A stretch of 64,000 nt of DNA from an uncultured Eubacteriales bacterium (GTDB taxonomy: Bacteria; Bacillota; Clostridia; Oscillospirales; Oscillospiraceae): assembly GCA_900545925.1 (NCBI GenBank), contig URAZ01000008.1, forward strand, positions 1-64,000, in the 5' to 3' direction. Under the pieces are notes generated by a model. It was not told where the DNA came from. It saw only the letters and a program-made list of their open reading frames with translations, and searched no databases. Below are positions 56,962-64,000 of this stretch, piece by piece. The position numbers and the translations under genes were made by a program. Each line of letters begins with the position of its first letter. The first letter of the stretch is position 1.

Positions 56962-58248
56962 TTACTCCAGGAAGCCTTTGTAGTGACGCATCAGCATCTG
57001 AGCCTCCAGGCTCTTGACCGTCTCAAGCGCAACACCAACGACGATGATGACGGACGTGCCGCCAACCGCGAGGGAGGTGTTCTTGATGATGATGCCGACA
57101 ATGATCGGCAGGATTGCGACGATCGCCAGATACAGAGCGCCAAAGAGCGTGATCTTGTTGATAACCTTCAGGATGAAGTCCGAGGTCGGCTTGCCCGGGC
57201 GGAAGCCAGGGATGAAGCCGCCGTTCTTCTTGAGGTTATTGGCGATTTCGATCGGGTTGAACTGAATCGTTGCATAGAAGTAGCTGAACGCAATGATCAG
57301 CAGGAAGTAGCAGACGATGTAGAATGCGCTCCTCGTGTCGAAGATATAGGTGTTCATCCAGGTCCAGAAGGAACTGCTGCCGGTGCCGGTGAACGCGATG
57401 ATCGTCGCGGGCAGAGTCGCAATGGACTGTGCGAAGATGATCGGCAGAACGCCGGACATGTTGACCTTGATCGGCAGGAACGTGCTCTGACCGCCGTACA
57501 TCTTGCGTCCGACCACGCGCTTGGCGTACTGGACGGGGATTCTGCGTTCGGAGTTCGTGATGAACACGATGAATACAACGATCAACAGCATACCGATCAC
57601 CAGCAGAATCGCGGTGTACCACTTGATCGCGCCGGAGGACAGCGAGGAGACGAGCGTGCTGATGAGCGACGGGATACGGGAAATGATACCTGCGAACAGG
57701 ATCATCGAGATGCCGTTGCCGATGCCGAACTGGTCAATCTGCTCGCCCATCCACATCAGGAAGGACGCGCCGGCCATGAAGGTCACGACGATGACAAGGC
57801 CTGCAAGGAAGCCAGTCTCGTTGAGCAGGTTGTAGTTCTTAAGCATCACATAGTAGGCAAAGCCCATCAGAAGAGCAAGGCCGACCGTGGTGTAGCGGGT
57901 GATGCGCTGGATCTTCTTCTGGCCTTCTTCGCCGCCCTCCTTGGCAAGACGCTCAAGGGCAGGAATGGCGATGGCAAGAAGTTCAATGATAATGGATGCG
58001 TTGATATACGGCTGGATACCGATGGCGAAGATCGTCGCCTGCGAGAACGCAGAACCGGACATCGCGTTATACAGGCCCAGAACCGTACCGGACAACTGCT
58101 GCGAGAAATAGGTCGCCAACTCGGTCACGTTAACATAGGGAACGGGAACGCAGGCGCCCAGACGATAGATCAAAAGGACAAACAGCGTAAAGAGGATCTT
58201 CTTGCGAAGTTCGGGGATCTTCCACGCGTTACGGAGTGTTGTAAACAC
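56962..58248 (-). CDS. secY: Preprotein translocase subunit SecY
   Basis: A 428-residue membrane channel with ten helices. RLGACVPVPYVN is the start of the plug region, and the cytoplasmic loops contain NSERRIPVQYAKRVVGRKMYGG and GFIPGFRPGKPTSDFI (loop C5-type, contacts SecA and ribosome). The start codon is GTG directly adjacent to the rplO stop (TAAGTG), with GAGGTGG as ribosome binding site inside rplO, so the two are coupled. Confidence 0.97.
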   Translation of the reverse strand: MFTTLRNAWKIPELRKKILFTLFVLLIYRLGACVPVPYVNVTELATYFSQQLSGTVLGLYNAMSGSAFSQATIFAIGIQPYINASIIIELLAIAIPALERLAKEGGEEGQKKIQRITRYTTVGLALLMGFAYYVMLKNYNLLNETGFLAGLVIVVTFMAGASFLMWMGEQIDQFGIGNGISMILFAGIISRIPSLISTLVSSLSSGAIKWYTAILLVIGMLLIVVFIVFITNSERRIPVQYAKRVVGRKMYGGQSTFLPIKVNMSGVLPIIFAQSIATLPATIIAFTGTGSSSFWTWMNTYIFDTRSAFYIVCYFLLIIAFSYFYATIQFNPIEIANNLKKNGGFIPGFRPGKPTSDFILKVINKITLFGALYLAIVAILPIIVGIIIKNTSLAVGGTSVIIVVGVALETVKSLEAQMLMRHYKGFLE

Positions 58249-58689
58249 TTACACCACCTCGGCCTTTCCGCCCGCCTTTTCGATTTTTTCCTTGGCAGAC
58301 TCCGAGAAGGCAGCAGCCTTCACGGTGACCTTCTTGGAAACGCTGCCGTTGCCAAGAACCTTCAGACCGTACTTGCAATCGTGCAGAATGCCTTTTTCGA
58401 TCAGAGCAGCCGCGTCAACGACCGCACCGTCTTCAAACTTGTTGAGAACCGCGACGTTCACAGCCGTCAGGGGCTCAGCGAAGATGTTGTTGAAACCGCG
58501 CTTCGGGATGCGGCGAGCCAGAGGCATCTGGCCGCCTTCAAAGCCGATGCGGAGTTTGCCGCCCGAACGAGCCTTCTGGCCCTTGTGTCCGCGGCCTGCG
58601 GTCTTGCCGTTGCCAGTGCCGGTGCCACGGCCCTTGCGCTTATTCACATGGGTAGAACCCATAACCGGAGCAAGTTCATGTAAATTCAT
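58249..58689 (-). CDS. rplO: 50S ribosomal protein L15
   Basis: A 146-residue 50S protein. MNLHELAPVMGSTHVNKRKGRGTGTGNGKTAGRGHKGQKARSGG-type Gly/Lys-rich N-terminus and FEGGQMPLARRIPKRGFNN are diagnostic. The C-terminal half has VSKKVTVKAAAFSESAKEKIEKAGG. It ends directly at the secY start codon. AGGAGG precedes ATG. Confidence 0.97.
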   Translation of the reverse strand: MNLHELAPVMGSTHVNKRKGRGTGTGNGKTAGRGHKGQKARSGGKLRIGFEGGQMPLARRIPKRGFNNIFAEPLTAVNVAVLNKFEDGAVVDAAALIEKGILHDCKYGLKVLGNGSVSKKVTVKAAAFSESAKEKIEKAGGKAEVV

Positions 58690-58702
58690 CTACTTGTCCT
58701 CC

Positions 58703-58885
58703 TTATTGTTCTTCCGTGACCTGCAGCAGATAGCCGATCTTTGCGATCTTGCCGCGAGTCTGGGTGTTGTCAGGCTGAACAGTTTCCTGACCGATCTTGC
58801 GCAGACCGAGGGAATGCGCGGTCGCAATGTGCTTTTCAAGACGGCCGTTCAGGCTCTTGACAAGCTTAATTCTAAGATTCGCCAT
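58703..58885 (-). CDS. rpmD: 50S ribosomal protein L30
   Basis: A 60-residue L30 of the short bacterial form. IKLVKSLNGRLEKHIATAHSLGLRKIGQETVQPDN and RGKIAKIGYLLQV are diagnostic. It is located between rpsE and rplO in the spc operon. A GGAGGG site precedes ATG. Confidence 0.96.
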   Translation of the reverse strand: MANLRIKLVKSLNGRLEKHIATAHSLGLRKIGQETVQPDNTQTRGKIAKIGYLLQVTEEQ

Positions 58886-58897
58886 TTTGAGCCCTCC

Positions 58898-59416
58898 TTA
58901 ACCGACGATGTCTTCCACGTTCTTGCCTCTGATGCGCGCAACTTCCGCTGCGTCGCGCAGAGAGGTCAGACCCTGCATCGTTGCCTTGACAACGTTCTGC
59001 GGGTTGTTCGAGCGCAGGCACTTTGCACGAATGTTGGAAATGCCGACTGCTTCCATGACAGCACGGACAGCGCCGCCGGCGATGATGCCGGTGCCTTCGG
59101 GAGCCGGCTTCAGCATGACGCGGCCAGCACCGAATTCGCCGATGATGTCGTGCGGAATCGTGGTGCCTTCGAGCGTGATCTTGACCATGTTCTTCTTCGC
59201 GTCAGCAATGCCCTTCAGGATTGCTTCGGAAACTTCAGCGGCTTTGCCGAGGCCGTAGCCAACGGTGCCCTTGCCGTCGCCGACAACAACCAGAGCGGAG
59301 AACTTCATGACACGGCCGCCCTTGACGGTCTTGGAAACGCGGTTCAGGTAAACGACCTTTTCGATCATTTCCGGGCCATTGTCTTCCTTGGGTGCGCGAT
59401 CTCTATTGTAAGCCAT
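58898..59416 (-). CDS. rpsE: 30S ribosomal protein S5
   Basis: A 172-residue protein for decoding fidelity. EKVVYLNRVSKTVKGGRVMKFSALVVVGDGKGTVGYGLGKAAEV is the double-stranded RNA-binding part, and LRDAAEVARIRGKNVEDIVG the C-terminus. The positions linked to spectinomycin resistance (around VSKTVKGGR) look normal. It follows rplR with 17 bases. GGAGGAGG precedes the ATG. Confidence 0.98.
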   Translation of the reverse strand: MAYNRDRAPKEDNGPEMIEKVVYLNRVSKTVKGGRVMKFSALVVVGDGKGTVGYGLGKAAEVSEAILKGIADAKKNMVKITLEGTTIPHDIIGEFGAGRVMLKPAPEGTGIIAGGAVRAVMEAVGISNIRAKCLRSNNPQNVVKATMQGLTSLRDAAEVARIRGKNVEDIVG

Positions 59417-59433
59417 TGTTCATCCTCCTCCGA

Positions 59434-59793
59434 TTAGAATTCCAGGCCGCCTTCGCGGGCGCCTTCGGCAAGCTCTGCCACACGACCATGGTAGATATAA
59501 CCGCCACGATCGAACACGACAGTGTCGATGCCCTTTGCCTTAGCGCGTTCTGCAACCAGCTTGCCGACCTTGCGGGCAGCTTCCTTGTTGCCGGTGGCGC
59601 CTTCAAAATCCTTCTCATTGGAAGCGGCGGCAACGAGCGTAACGCCGTTGACGTCGTCGATGATCTGTGCGTAGATGTTGGCGTTGCTGCGGTAGACGTT
59701 CAGGCGGGGCCGTTCGGGCGTGCCGGAGATCTTACCGCGAACGCGGGTATGACGCTTCATACGCTGAGCGTTCTTATCAAATGTTTTCACCAT
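59434..59793 (-). CDS. rplR: 50S ribosomal protein L18
   Basis: A 119-residue 5S-rRNA-binding protein. RHTRVRGKISGTPERPRLNVYRSNANIYAQIIDD and FDRGGYIYHGRVAELAEGAREGGLEF are diagnostic. It lies between rplF and rpsE. A GGAGG site precedes the ATG. Confidence 0.97.
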   Translation of the reverse strand: MVKTFDKNAQRMKRHTRVRGKISGTPERPRLNVYRSNANIYAQIIDDVNGVTLVAAASNEKDFEGATGNKEAARKVGKLVAERAKAKGIDTVVFDRGGYIYHGRVAELAEGAREGGLEF

Positions 59794-59810
59794 AATGGCA
59801 CACCTCCTAA

Positions 59811-60356
59811 TTACTTCTTACCGCCGGCCTTGCCCTCTTTGTGGCGAATGGTCTCAGTGGCGTACTTGATGCCCTTGCCCTTGTAAGGCTCGGGAGGTCT
59901 CTTGCCTCTGACGTTCGCTGCAAACTGGCCGACCTTCTGCTTGTCGATGCCGTTGATGACGACCTTGTTGGGAGCCGGGACATCGATTGTGATGCCTTCG
60001 ATCTCTTCCATGGTGACAAGGTGGGAATAGCCGAGGTTCATGACGAGTTTGTTGCCTTCCTTGCTGGCCTTGTAGCCAACGCCGTTGATCTCGAGTTCCT
60101 TCTTGAAGCCATCGGTCACGCCGACAACCATGTCATGGATCAGGCTGCGGGTCAGGCCGTGCAGGCTCTTGTGCAGCTTATCCTCGGACGGACGGCCGAC
60201 ATGAATCACATTGCCTTCGACCTTGATGATCATCTCCGGGCGCATCGTCTGTGTCAGTGTGCCCTTGGGGCCCTTTACGGTAACGACGTTCGGCTCCGCG
60301 ACGGAAACCTCGACGCCTGCAGGGATGGTAACGGGCATTCTACCAATTCTAGACAT
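59811..60356 (-). CDS. rplF: 50S ribosomal protein L6
   Basis: A 181-residue two-domain 50S protein near the factor-binding site. MSRIGRMPVTIPAGVEV, TVKGPKGTLTQ and the C-terminal RGKRPPEPYKGKGIKYATETIRHKEGKAG are diagnostic. It lies 15 bases downstream of rpsH. GGAGGG precedes the ATG. Confidence 0.98.
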   Translation of the reverse strand: MSRIGRMPVTIPAGVEVSVAEPNVVTVKGPKGTLTQTMRPEMIIKVEGNVIHVGRPSEDKLHKSLHGLTRSLIHDMVVGVTDGFKKELEINGVGYKASKEGNKLVMNLGYSHLVTMEEIEGITIDVPAPNKVVINGIDKQKVGQFAANVRGKRPPEPYKGKGIKYATETIRHKEGKAGGKK

Positions 60357-60371
60357 TGTTCAATACCCTCC

Positions 60372-60770
60372 TTACCATACGAATGCCAGGACTTCGCCGC
60401 CGACATGGTTCGCACGCGCTGTCTTGTCGGTCATGACGCCCTTGGACGTGGAAATAATTGCGATGCCGAGACCCTTCAGGACTCTGGGCAGTTCGTCAGC
60501 GCCGGCGTAGACACGCAGGCCGGGCTTAGAGACACGGCGCAGGCCGCTGATGACCTTTTCCTTACCGGCAAGGTACTTCAGCTGGATGCGGATGACGCCC
60601 TGGGTGCCGTCCTCGACGACTTCGTAACTCTTGATGTAGCCTTCGTCGAGCAGGATCTTTGCGATGGCCTTCTTCAGGTTGGAAGCGGGCACATCAACGG
60701 ATTCGTGCTTTGCCGTGTTTGCATTGCGGATGCGCGTCAGCATATCGGCAACGGGATCAGTGATTTGCAT
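60372..60770 (-). CDS. rpsH: 30S ribosomal protein S8
   Basis: A 132-residue primary 16S-binding protein. MQITDPVADMLTRIRNANTAKHESVDVPASNLKKAIAKIL and the C-terminal GIAIISTSKGVMTDKTARANHVGGEVLAFVW are diagnostic. It lies after an unusually long 315-base gap from rpsN but keeps a good AGGAGG site before the ATG. Confidence 0.98.
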   Translation of the reverse strand: MQITDPVADMLTRIRNANTAKHESVDVPASNLKKAIAKILLDEGYIKSYEVVEDGTQGVIRIQLKYLAGKEKVISGLRRVSKPGLRVYAGADELPRVLKGLGIAIISTSKGVMTDKTARANHVGGEVLAFVW

Positions 60771-61085
60771 GGTTTGTTCCTCCTAGTTTGAAGTTACCGC
60801 ATTGCGGTTTTGGTGGCGAGGTATCACGACTAATCCTTGCTGCCGGCCGGAGCCGACCCGATTAACCGTGACCTTTCGCCATCCATACTTTTATCGTTGG
60901 AGGGCGGCTCTCACCGCCCTGGCGATAACAAAGAAAGTTGTAGGCTTTCGCCCTTCCTCACTCCCCCACCCTCTCAGTCTTCTGAGGGCAGATTGGTGAA
61001 GATCTTCGTGCAAGGCAAGGTCTGAGTGCGCCGGCGTACTTTGTGTACGCCAAGCGCTCAGAAACGCAGCATTGCGCGAAAAGAT
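60771..61085. repeat. 315-bp structured gap between rpsN and rpsH
   Basis: No gene is visible. Hairpin one at 60891-60928 has inner arms AGGGCGG/CCGCCCT and outer arms TTATCG/CGATAA. Hairpin two is a long imperfect fold from 60993 to about 61093, whose arms contain CTGAGTGCGCCGGCGTAC and its near complement, with a TTTG-like loop; it reaches into the rpsN stop region. Neighbouring ribosomal genes are only 10-20 bases apart, so this stretch looks like an inserted repeat or a regulatory RNA. Confidence 0.6.
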
Positions 61086-61271
61086 TTACCAAGACGCCTT
61101 TCTGACTCCGGGGATCTGGCCCTTGTAAGCCAGTTCGCGGAAGCAGATACGGCAGACGCCGTAGTCACGCAGATAAGCATGAGGACGGCCGCAGATCTTG
61201 CAGCGGTTATAGTAACGGGTGGAGAACTTGGGTTCTTCCTTCTGCTTGAGAATCATTGCTTTTCTTGCCAT
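61086..61271 (-). CDS. rpsN: 30S ribosomal protein S14, zinc type
   Basis: A 61-residue short S14. MARKAMILKQKEEPKFSTRYYNRC then CKICGRPHAYLRDYGVCRICFRELAYKGQIPGVRKASW contain the CxxC pairs of the zinc form. ATG at 61271 is the family start; the frame extends upstream without a binding site. It ends in SW as expected; the stop codon lies in the arm of the downstream repeat. Confidence 0.97.
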   Translation of the reverse strand: MARKAMILKQKEEPKFSTRYYNRCKICGRPHAYLRDYGVCRICFRELAYKGQIPGVRKASW

Positions 61272-61287
61272 TACCGGTATCCTCCAA

Positions 61288-61827
61288 TCAAGCGTAGAAC
61301 GGAGCGCCAACCATGGTCAGCAACTCTTTGGCTTCTTCGTCGGTGGTCGCGGTGGTGCAGATGCAGATGTCCATGCCGCGGATCTTATCGACCTTGTCGT
61401 ACTCGATTTCCGGGAAGATCAGCTGTTCCTTGAGGCCGAACGCGTAATTGCCGCGGCCGTCGAAGGAGTTGGGGTTGATGCCGCGGAAGTCGCGGACACG
61501 GGGCAGGGCCACGTTGAACAGACGGTCGAGGAACTCCCACATGCGATCGCCGCGGAGCGTGACCTTGACACCGACAGTCTCGCCTTCACGAACCTTGAAG
61601 TTCGCAACGGACTTACGGGCCTTGGTGGTGATGGGCTTCTGGCCGGTGATGGTGGCGATGTCCTTGCAGATGGCCTCGATTTCCTTGGCGTTGCCCTTGG
61701 ATTCGCCGCAGCCAACGTTGACGATGACCTTGCTCAGCTTCGGGATCTGCATCACGGACTTATATTGGAACTTGTTCATGAGAGCAGGAGCGATCTCTTC
61801 CGTGTACTTTACTTTCAGTCTAGCCAT
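61288..61827 (-). CDS. rplE: 50S ribosomal protein L5
   Basis: A 179-residue 5S-binding protein that contacts P-site tRNA. Segments NKFQYKSVMQIPKLSKVIVNVG, ARKSVANFKVREGETVGVKVTLRGDRMWEFLDRL and GRGNYAFGLKEQLIFPEI are diagnostic. It lies between rplX and rpsN. GGAGGGA precedes ATG. Confidence 0.98.
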   Translation of the reverse strand: MARLKVKYTEEIAPALMNKFQYKSVMQIPKLSKVIVNVGCGESKGNAKEIEAICKDIATITGQKPITTKARKSVANFKVREGETVGVKVTLRGDRMWEFLDRLFNVALPRVRDFRGINPNSFDGRGNYAFGLKEQLIFPEIEYDKVDKIRGMDICICTTATTDEEAKELLTMVGAPFYA

Positions 61828-61843
61828 GTTTCAATCCTCCCTC

Positions 61844-62149
61844 TCAAATCGTCTGGCCGCACTTCTTGCAGACGCGGACCTTCTTGCCGTCGGCGAGTTT
61901 GACAGCGTGGCGGGTAGCCTTGCCGCACATCGGGCAGACGAGCATGACCTTGGAAGCGTACATCGGGATCTCGCGGTTGATAATGCCGCCCTGATCGCCC
62001 TGCTTCTTCGGCTTGACATGGCAGGTCGCAACGTTGACACCTTCGACGACGACCTTACCGGCAGCGGGCATAGCCTCGAGGACCTTGCCCTTCTTGCCCT
62101 TGTCCTTGCCGGACAGGACAATAACGGTATCATTCTTCTTAACGTTCAT
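61844..62149 (-). CDS. rplX: 50S ribosomal protein L24 with C-terminal zinc ribbon
   Basis: A 101-residue assembly-initiator protein. The N-terminal KOW domain (KNDTVIVLSGKDKGKKGKVLEAMPAAGKVVVEGVN) is normal. The C-terminal part carries CPMCGKATRH and CKKCGQ, a four-cysteine pattern that forms a zinc ribbon in a subset of bacterial L24 proteins. It lies between rplN and rplE. A GGGGGACC site precedes the ATG. Confidence 0.96.
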   Translation of the reverse strand: MNVKKNDTVIVLSGKDKGKKGKVLEAMPAAGKVVVEGVNVATCHVKPKKQGDQGGIINREIPMYASKVMLVCPMCGKATRHAVKLADGKKVRVCKKCGQTI

Positions 62150-62164
62150 CTCTTGGTCCCCCTA

Positions 62165-62533
62165 TTAAACTGTTTCGGGTGCCAGGGAGCAGATCTTCAT
62201 GAAACCAGAGTCACGGAGTTCTCTCGCCACCGGCCCAAAAATACGGGTGCCGCGAGGGCTGTTGTCATCCTTGATGAGAACGGCTGCGTTCTCGTCGAAG
62301 CGGACGTAGGTGCCGTCTGCACGGCGGGCGCCCTTCATGGAGCGGACGATGACGGCCTTGACGACCTCGCCCTTCTTGACCGTGCCGTTCGGCGCAGCCT
62401 TACGGACAGACGCAACAACGACGTCGCCGATGTTGCCGTACTTGCGCTTCGCGCCGCCCAGGACGCGGATGCACTTGATTTCCTTGGCACCGGTATTGTC
62501 GGCAACCTTCAAATAAGTTTCGCACTGAATCAT
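62165..62533 (-). CDS. rplN: 50S ribosomal protein L14
   Basis: A 122-residue 50S protein at the subunit interface. MIQCETYLKVADNTGAKEIKCIRVLGGAKRKYG and RGTRIFGPVARELRDSGFMKICSLAPETV are diagnostic. The start follows GGAGGTCG. It lies 15 bases after rpsQ. Confidence 0.98.
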   Translation of the reverse strand: MIQCETYLKVADNTGAKEIKCIRVLGGAKRKYGNIGDVVVASVRKAAPNGTVKKGEVVKAVIVRSMKGARRADGTYVRFDENAAVLIKDDNSPRGTRIFGPVARELRDSGFMKICSLAPETV

Positions 62534-62548
62534 TTGTTGTCGACCTCC

Positions 62549-62812
62549 TTACTTTGCCTTTTCGATGATCTCTACAAGTCTCCATCTCTTGTCCTTGGAC
62601 AGCGGACGGCACTCCATGACCTTGACGGTATCGCCGATGCCGGCTTCGTTCTTCTCGTCATGGGCCTTGAGCTTGTAGGTTCTCTTGATGATTTTATGAT
62701 ACAGCGGATGCTGTACGTTCGTCGCAATCGCAACCACGATGGTCTTGTCCATCTTATCGGAGATGACGGTACCAACTCTGGTCTTGCGGAACGCTCTGGT
62801 AGTTTCACTCAT
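62549..62812 (-). CDS. rpsQ: 30S ribosomal protein S17
   Basis: An 87-residue OB-fold protein that binds 16S rRNA early in assembly. TRVGTVISDKMDKTIVVAIATNVQHPLYHKIIKRTYKLKAHDE and GDTVKVMECRPLSKDKRWRLVEIIE are diagnostic. AGGAGGAAAC precedes the ATG. Confidence 0.97.
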   Translation of the reverse strand: MSETTRAFRKTRVGTVISDKMDKTIVVAIATNVQHPLYHKIIKRTYKLKAHDEKNEAGIGDTVKVMECRPLSKDKRWRLVEIIEKAK

Positions 62813-62829
62813 TGCAGTTTCCTCCTCAG

Positions 62830-63021
62830 TTACTTGGTCTCGTTCTCACGAATAATAGTTTTGATGCGGGCAATATCTTTCTTGACGGCTGCGATGCGCA
62901 GGGGGTTGTCAAGCTGGTTGGTTGCATGCTGCATTCTGAGCATGAACAGGTCCTTCTTGAGATCTGCCAGCTTGGAGTCGAGCTCAGCCGCAGACAGTTT
63001 ACGGATTTCATTTGCCTTCAT
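62830..63021 (-). CDS. rpmC: 50S ribosomal protein L29
   Basis: A 63-residue two-helix protein near the exit tunnel. MKANEIRKLSAAELDSKLADLKKDLFMLRMQHATNQLDNPLRI is diagnostic. ATG at 63021 is one base after the rplP stop, with GGTGGTGAA as binding site in the rplP end; a longer frame is an overlap artefact. Confidence 0.96.
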   Translation of the reverse strand: MKANEIRKLSAAELDSKLADLKKDLFMLRMQHATNQLDNPLRIAAVKKDIARIKTIIRENETK

Positions 63022-63022
63022 C

Positions 63023-63457
63023 TTATTCACCACCATTCTCGGTTTCCGGGGCTTCCTTGGCAATGATCTTCGTCTTGATGGGCAGCTTGTGCTGAGCAAG
63101 ACGCAGTGCCTCGCGCGCTTCCGCTTCGGAAACGCCGCCGATTTCGAACATGACTTTCTGATTCTTGACGACTGCAACCCAGTATTCCGGAGCGCCCTTG
63201 CCGGAGCCCATACGGACGCCGAGAGCCTTCTTGGAAACAGGCTTGTCGGGGAAGATCTTAATCCAGACCTGGCCGCCGCGCTTGGTGTAGCGGGTCATGG
63301 CGACACGGGCTGCTTCGATCTGATTACCGGTGATCCAGCCCGGCTCCATTGCCTGGATACCGAACTCACCGTAGGAAACCTTGTTGCCGCGGGAGGCAGC
63401 ACCCTTCATGCGGCCTCTCTGTACGCGGCGGTACTTGGTTCTTTTCGGCATTAACAT
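63023..63457 (-). CDS. rplP: 50S ribosomal protein L16
   Basis: A 144-residue protein at the A site. MLMPKRTKYRRVQRGRMKGAASRGNKVSYGEFGIQAMEPGWITGNQIEAARVAMTRYTKRGGQVWIKIFPDKPVSKKALGVRMGSGKG-type segments identify it. The tail is slightly longer and acidic. Its ATG overlaps the rpsC stop by one base (TAATG), indicating coupled translation. Confidence 0.98.
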   Translation of the reverse strand: MLMPKRTKYRRVQRGRMKGAASRGNKVSYGEFGIQAMEPGWITGNQIEAARVAMTRYTKRGGQVWIKIFPDKPVSKKALGVRMGSGKGAPEYWVAVVKNQKVMFEIGGVSEAEAREALRLAQHKLPIKTKIIAKEAPETENGGE

Positions 63458-64000
63458 TAGCGGTTGCCTCCTTCCGTGTTGTTGTTATTGTACGGACGGC
63501 GCTCGCCGTTGTAGGAACGGCGGTCATTGTTGTACGGACGGCGTTCACCGTTACCGCGGCGGTCGCCATTGCGGCGGTCGTTCGGACGGCGGTCGCGGCG
63601 CTCGCGCTTTGCGGGCTCCGGATTCTCGGAACGCAGCGTGGAGTTCAGGACCTCACCCTTGTAGATCCAAACCTTGCAGCCGACGCGGCCGTAGGTCGTG
63701 TTGGCCTCGGCAAAGCCGTAGTCGATGTCGGCACGGATGGTCTGCAGGGGGATGGTGCCCTCATGATAGGATTCGCTTCTGGCGATCTCGGCGCCGCCCA
63801 GACGGCCGCCGCAGGTGCACTTGATGCCCTTTGCGCCCAGACGGGTCGCGCGCTGGATAGCCTGCTTCATGGCACGGCGGAAGGAGATACGCTTTTCAAG
63901 CTGTGCGGCGATGTTCTCCGCGACGAGCTGTGCGTTGAGGTCCGGGGAACGGACTTCGACGATGTTCAGAGCGACGGTCTTGCCAAGCTTGGCTTCGATC
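63457..64000 (-). CDS. rpsC: 30S ribosomal protein S3, C-terminal part (cut by window)
   Basis: The 180 C-terminal residues of S3, running off the window end. It starts in IEAKLGKTVALNIVEVRSPDLNAQLVAENIAAQLEKRISFRRAMKQAI of the KH/C-terminal junction, and CKVWIYKGEVL closes the normal S3 domain. About 55 further residues are low complexity (Arg/Asn/Asp/Tyr/Gly) with a repeated GERRPYNN unit. S3 lines the mRNA entry and has helicase function. The stop overlaps rplP. Confidence 0.96.
   Translation of the reverse strand, partial: IEAKLGKTVALNIVEVRSPDLNAQLVAENIAAQLEKRISFRRAMKQAIQRATRLGAKGIKCTCGGRLGGAEIARSESYHEGTIPLQTIRADIDYGFAEANTTYGRVGCKVWIYKGEVLNSTLRSENPEPAKRERRDRRPNDRRNGDRRGNGERRPYNNDRRSYNGERRPYNNNNTEGGNR

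Noticed and set aside
56188..58683. Long plus-strand open frame opposite adk, secY and rplO
   Set aside because: Crosses three conserved genes on the other strand and has no homologous motif.
60802..61025. Small plus-strand frames in the rpsN-rpsH gap
   Set aside because: They overlap the hairpins, have no binding site and no recognisable sequence.

Overview
The window looks like a chromosomal segment of an anaerobic Clostridia-class Firmicute with fairly high GC, most plausibly from the Oscillospiraceae/Ruminococcaceae. The evidence is a Gram-positive style ribosomal cluster (zinc-type S14, map, a KOW protein, infA, rpmJ, secY, adk), an ylxR/ylxQ nusA-infB operon, a perfect CIRCE operator, LplABC-type sugar transport without a dedicated ATPase, and clostridial domain families (DUF1836, DegV, DUF4015). 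The genus cannot be fixed from the sequence alone. No CRISPR array, prophage, rRNA, tRNA or replication origin was found.

Region 1 (1-2.6 kb) is a small accessory patch. Two convergent genes, an XRE regulator and an isochorismatase, are both cut at the same point near base 293. Next come a YoaP-type acetyltransferase, a Cys-rich KTR protein of the kind carried on conjugative transposons, a 57-residue membrane protein and a TetR regulator with a perfect palindromic operator.

Region 2 (2.6-16.1 kb) is a carbohydrate-use locus. A divergent AraC regulator faces a seven-gene operon: a lipoprotein solute-binding protein, two LplB/YtcP-type permeases and four large glycosidase-like enzymes. The last enzyme is a 930-residue fusion of a glycosidase-like part and an SGNH esterase. 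The enzymes have no visible signal peptide, so the likely scheme is import of an acylated oligosaccharide followed by cytoplasmic deacylation and trimming. This is the best candidate in the window for an incompletely described system.

Region 3 (16.1-27 kb, minus strand) carries tmRNA and a translation/RNA operon reading rimP-nusA-ylxR-ylxQ-infB-rbfA-nrnA-truB-ribF-GNAT-smpB-cyclophilin-SDR, so tmRNA and its partner SmpB are close together. Region 4 (27-42.9 kb) holds mixed housekeeping genes: two ABC-F proteins (one with unusual ATP-site residues), prmA, DUF4015, YdcF, Mrp, htpG under CIRCE, DUF1836, DegV, a HAD phosphatase and a phosphopantetheinyl transferase. It also contains a 272-bp imperfect palindromic element.

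Region 5 (42.9-64 kb, minus strand) is the gene-expression core. It starts at the cut rpsC, runs through the S10/spc/alpha ribosomal cluster to rplQ, then a ComEC-like metallo-hydrolase, then rpoB and rpoC. Finding rpoBC downstream of rplQ, rather than after rplL, is unusual. RpoC carries an insertion of roughly 110-130 residues that contains an internal repeat. A 315-bp structured non-coding stretch separates rpsN from rpsH.
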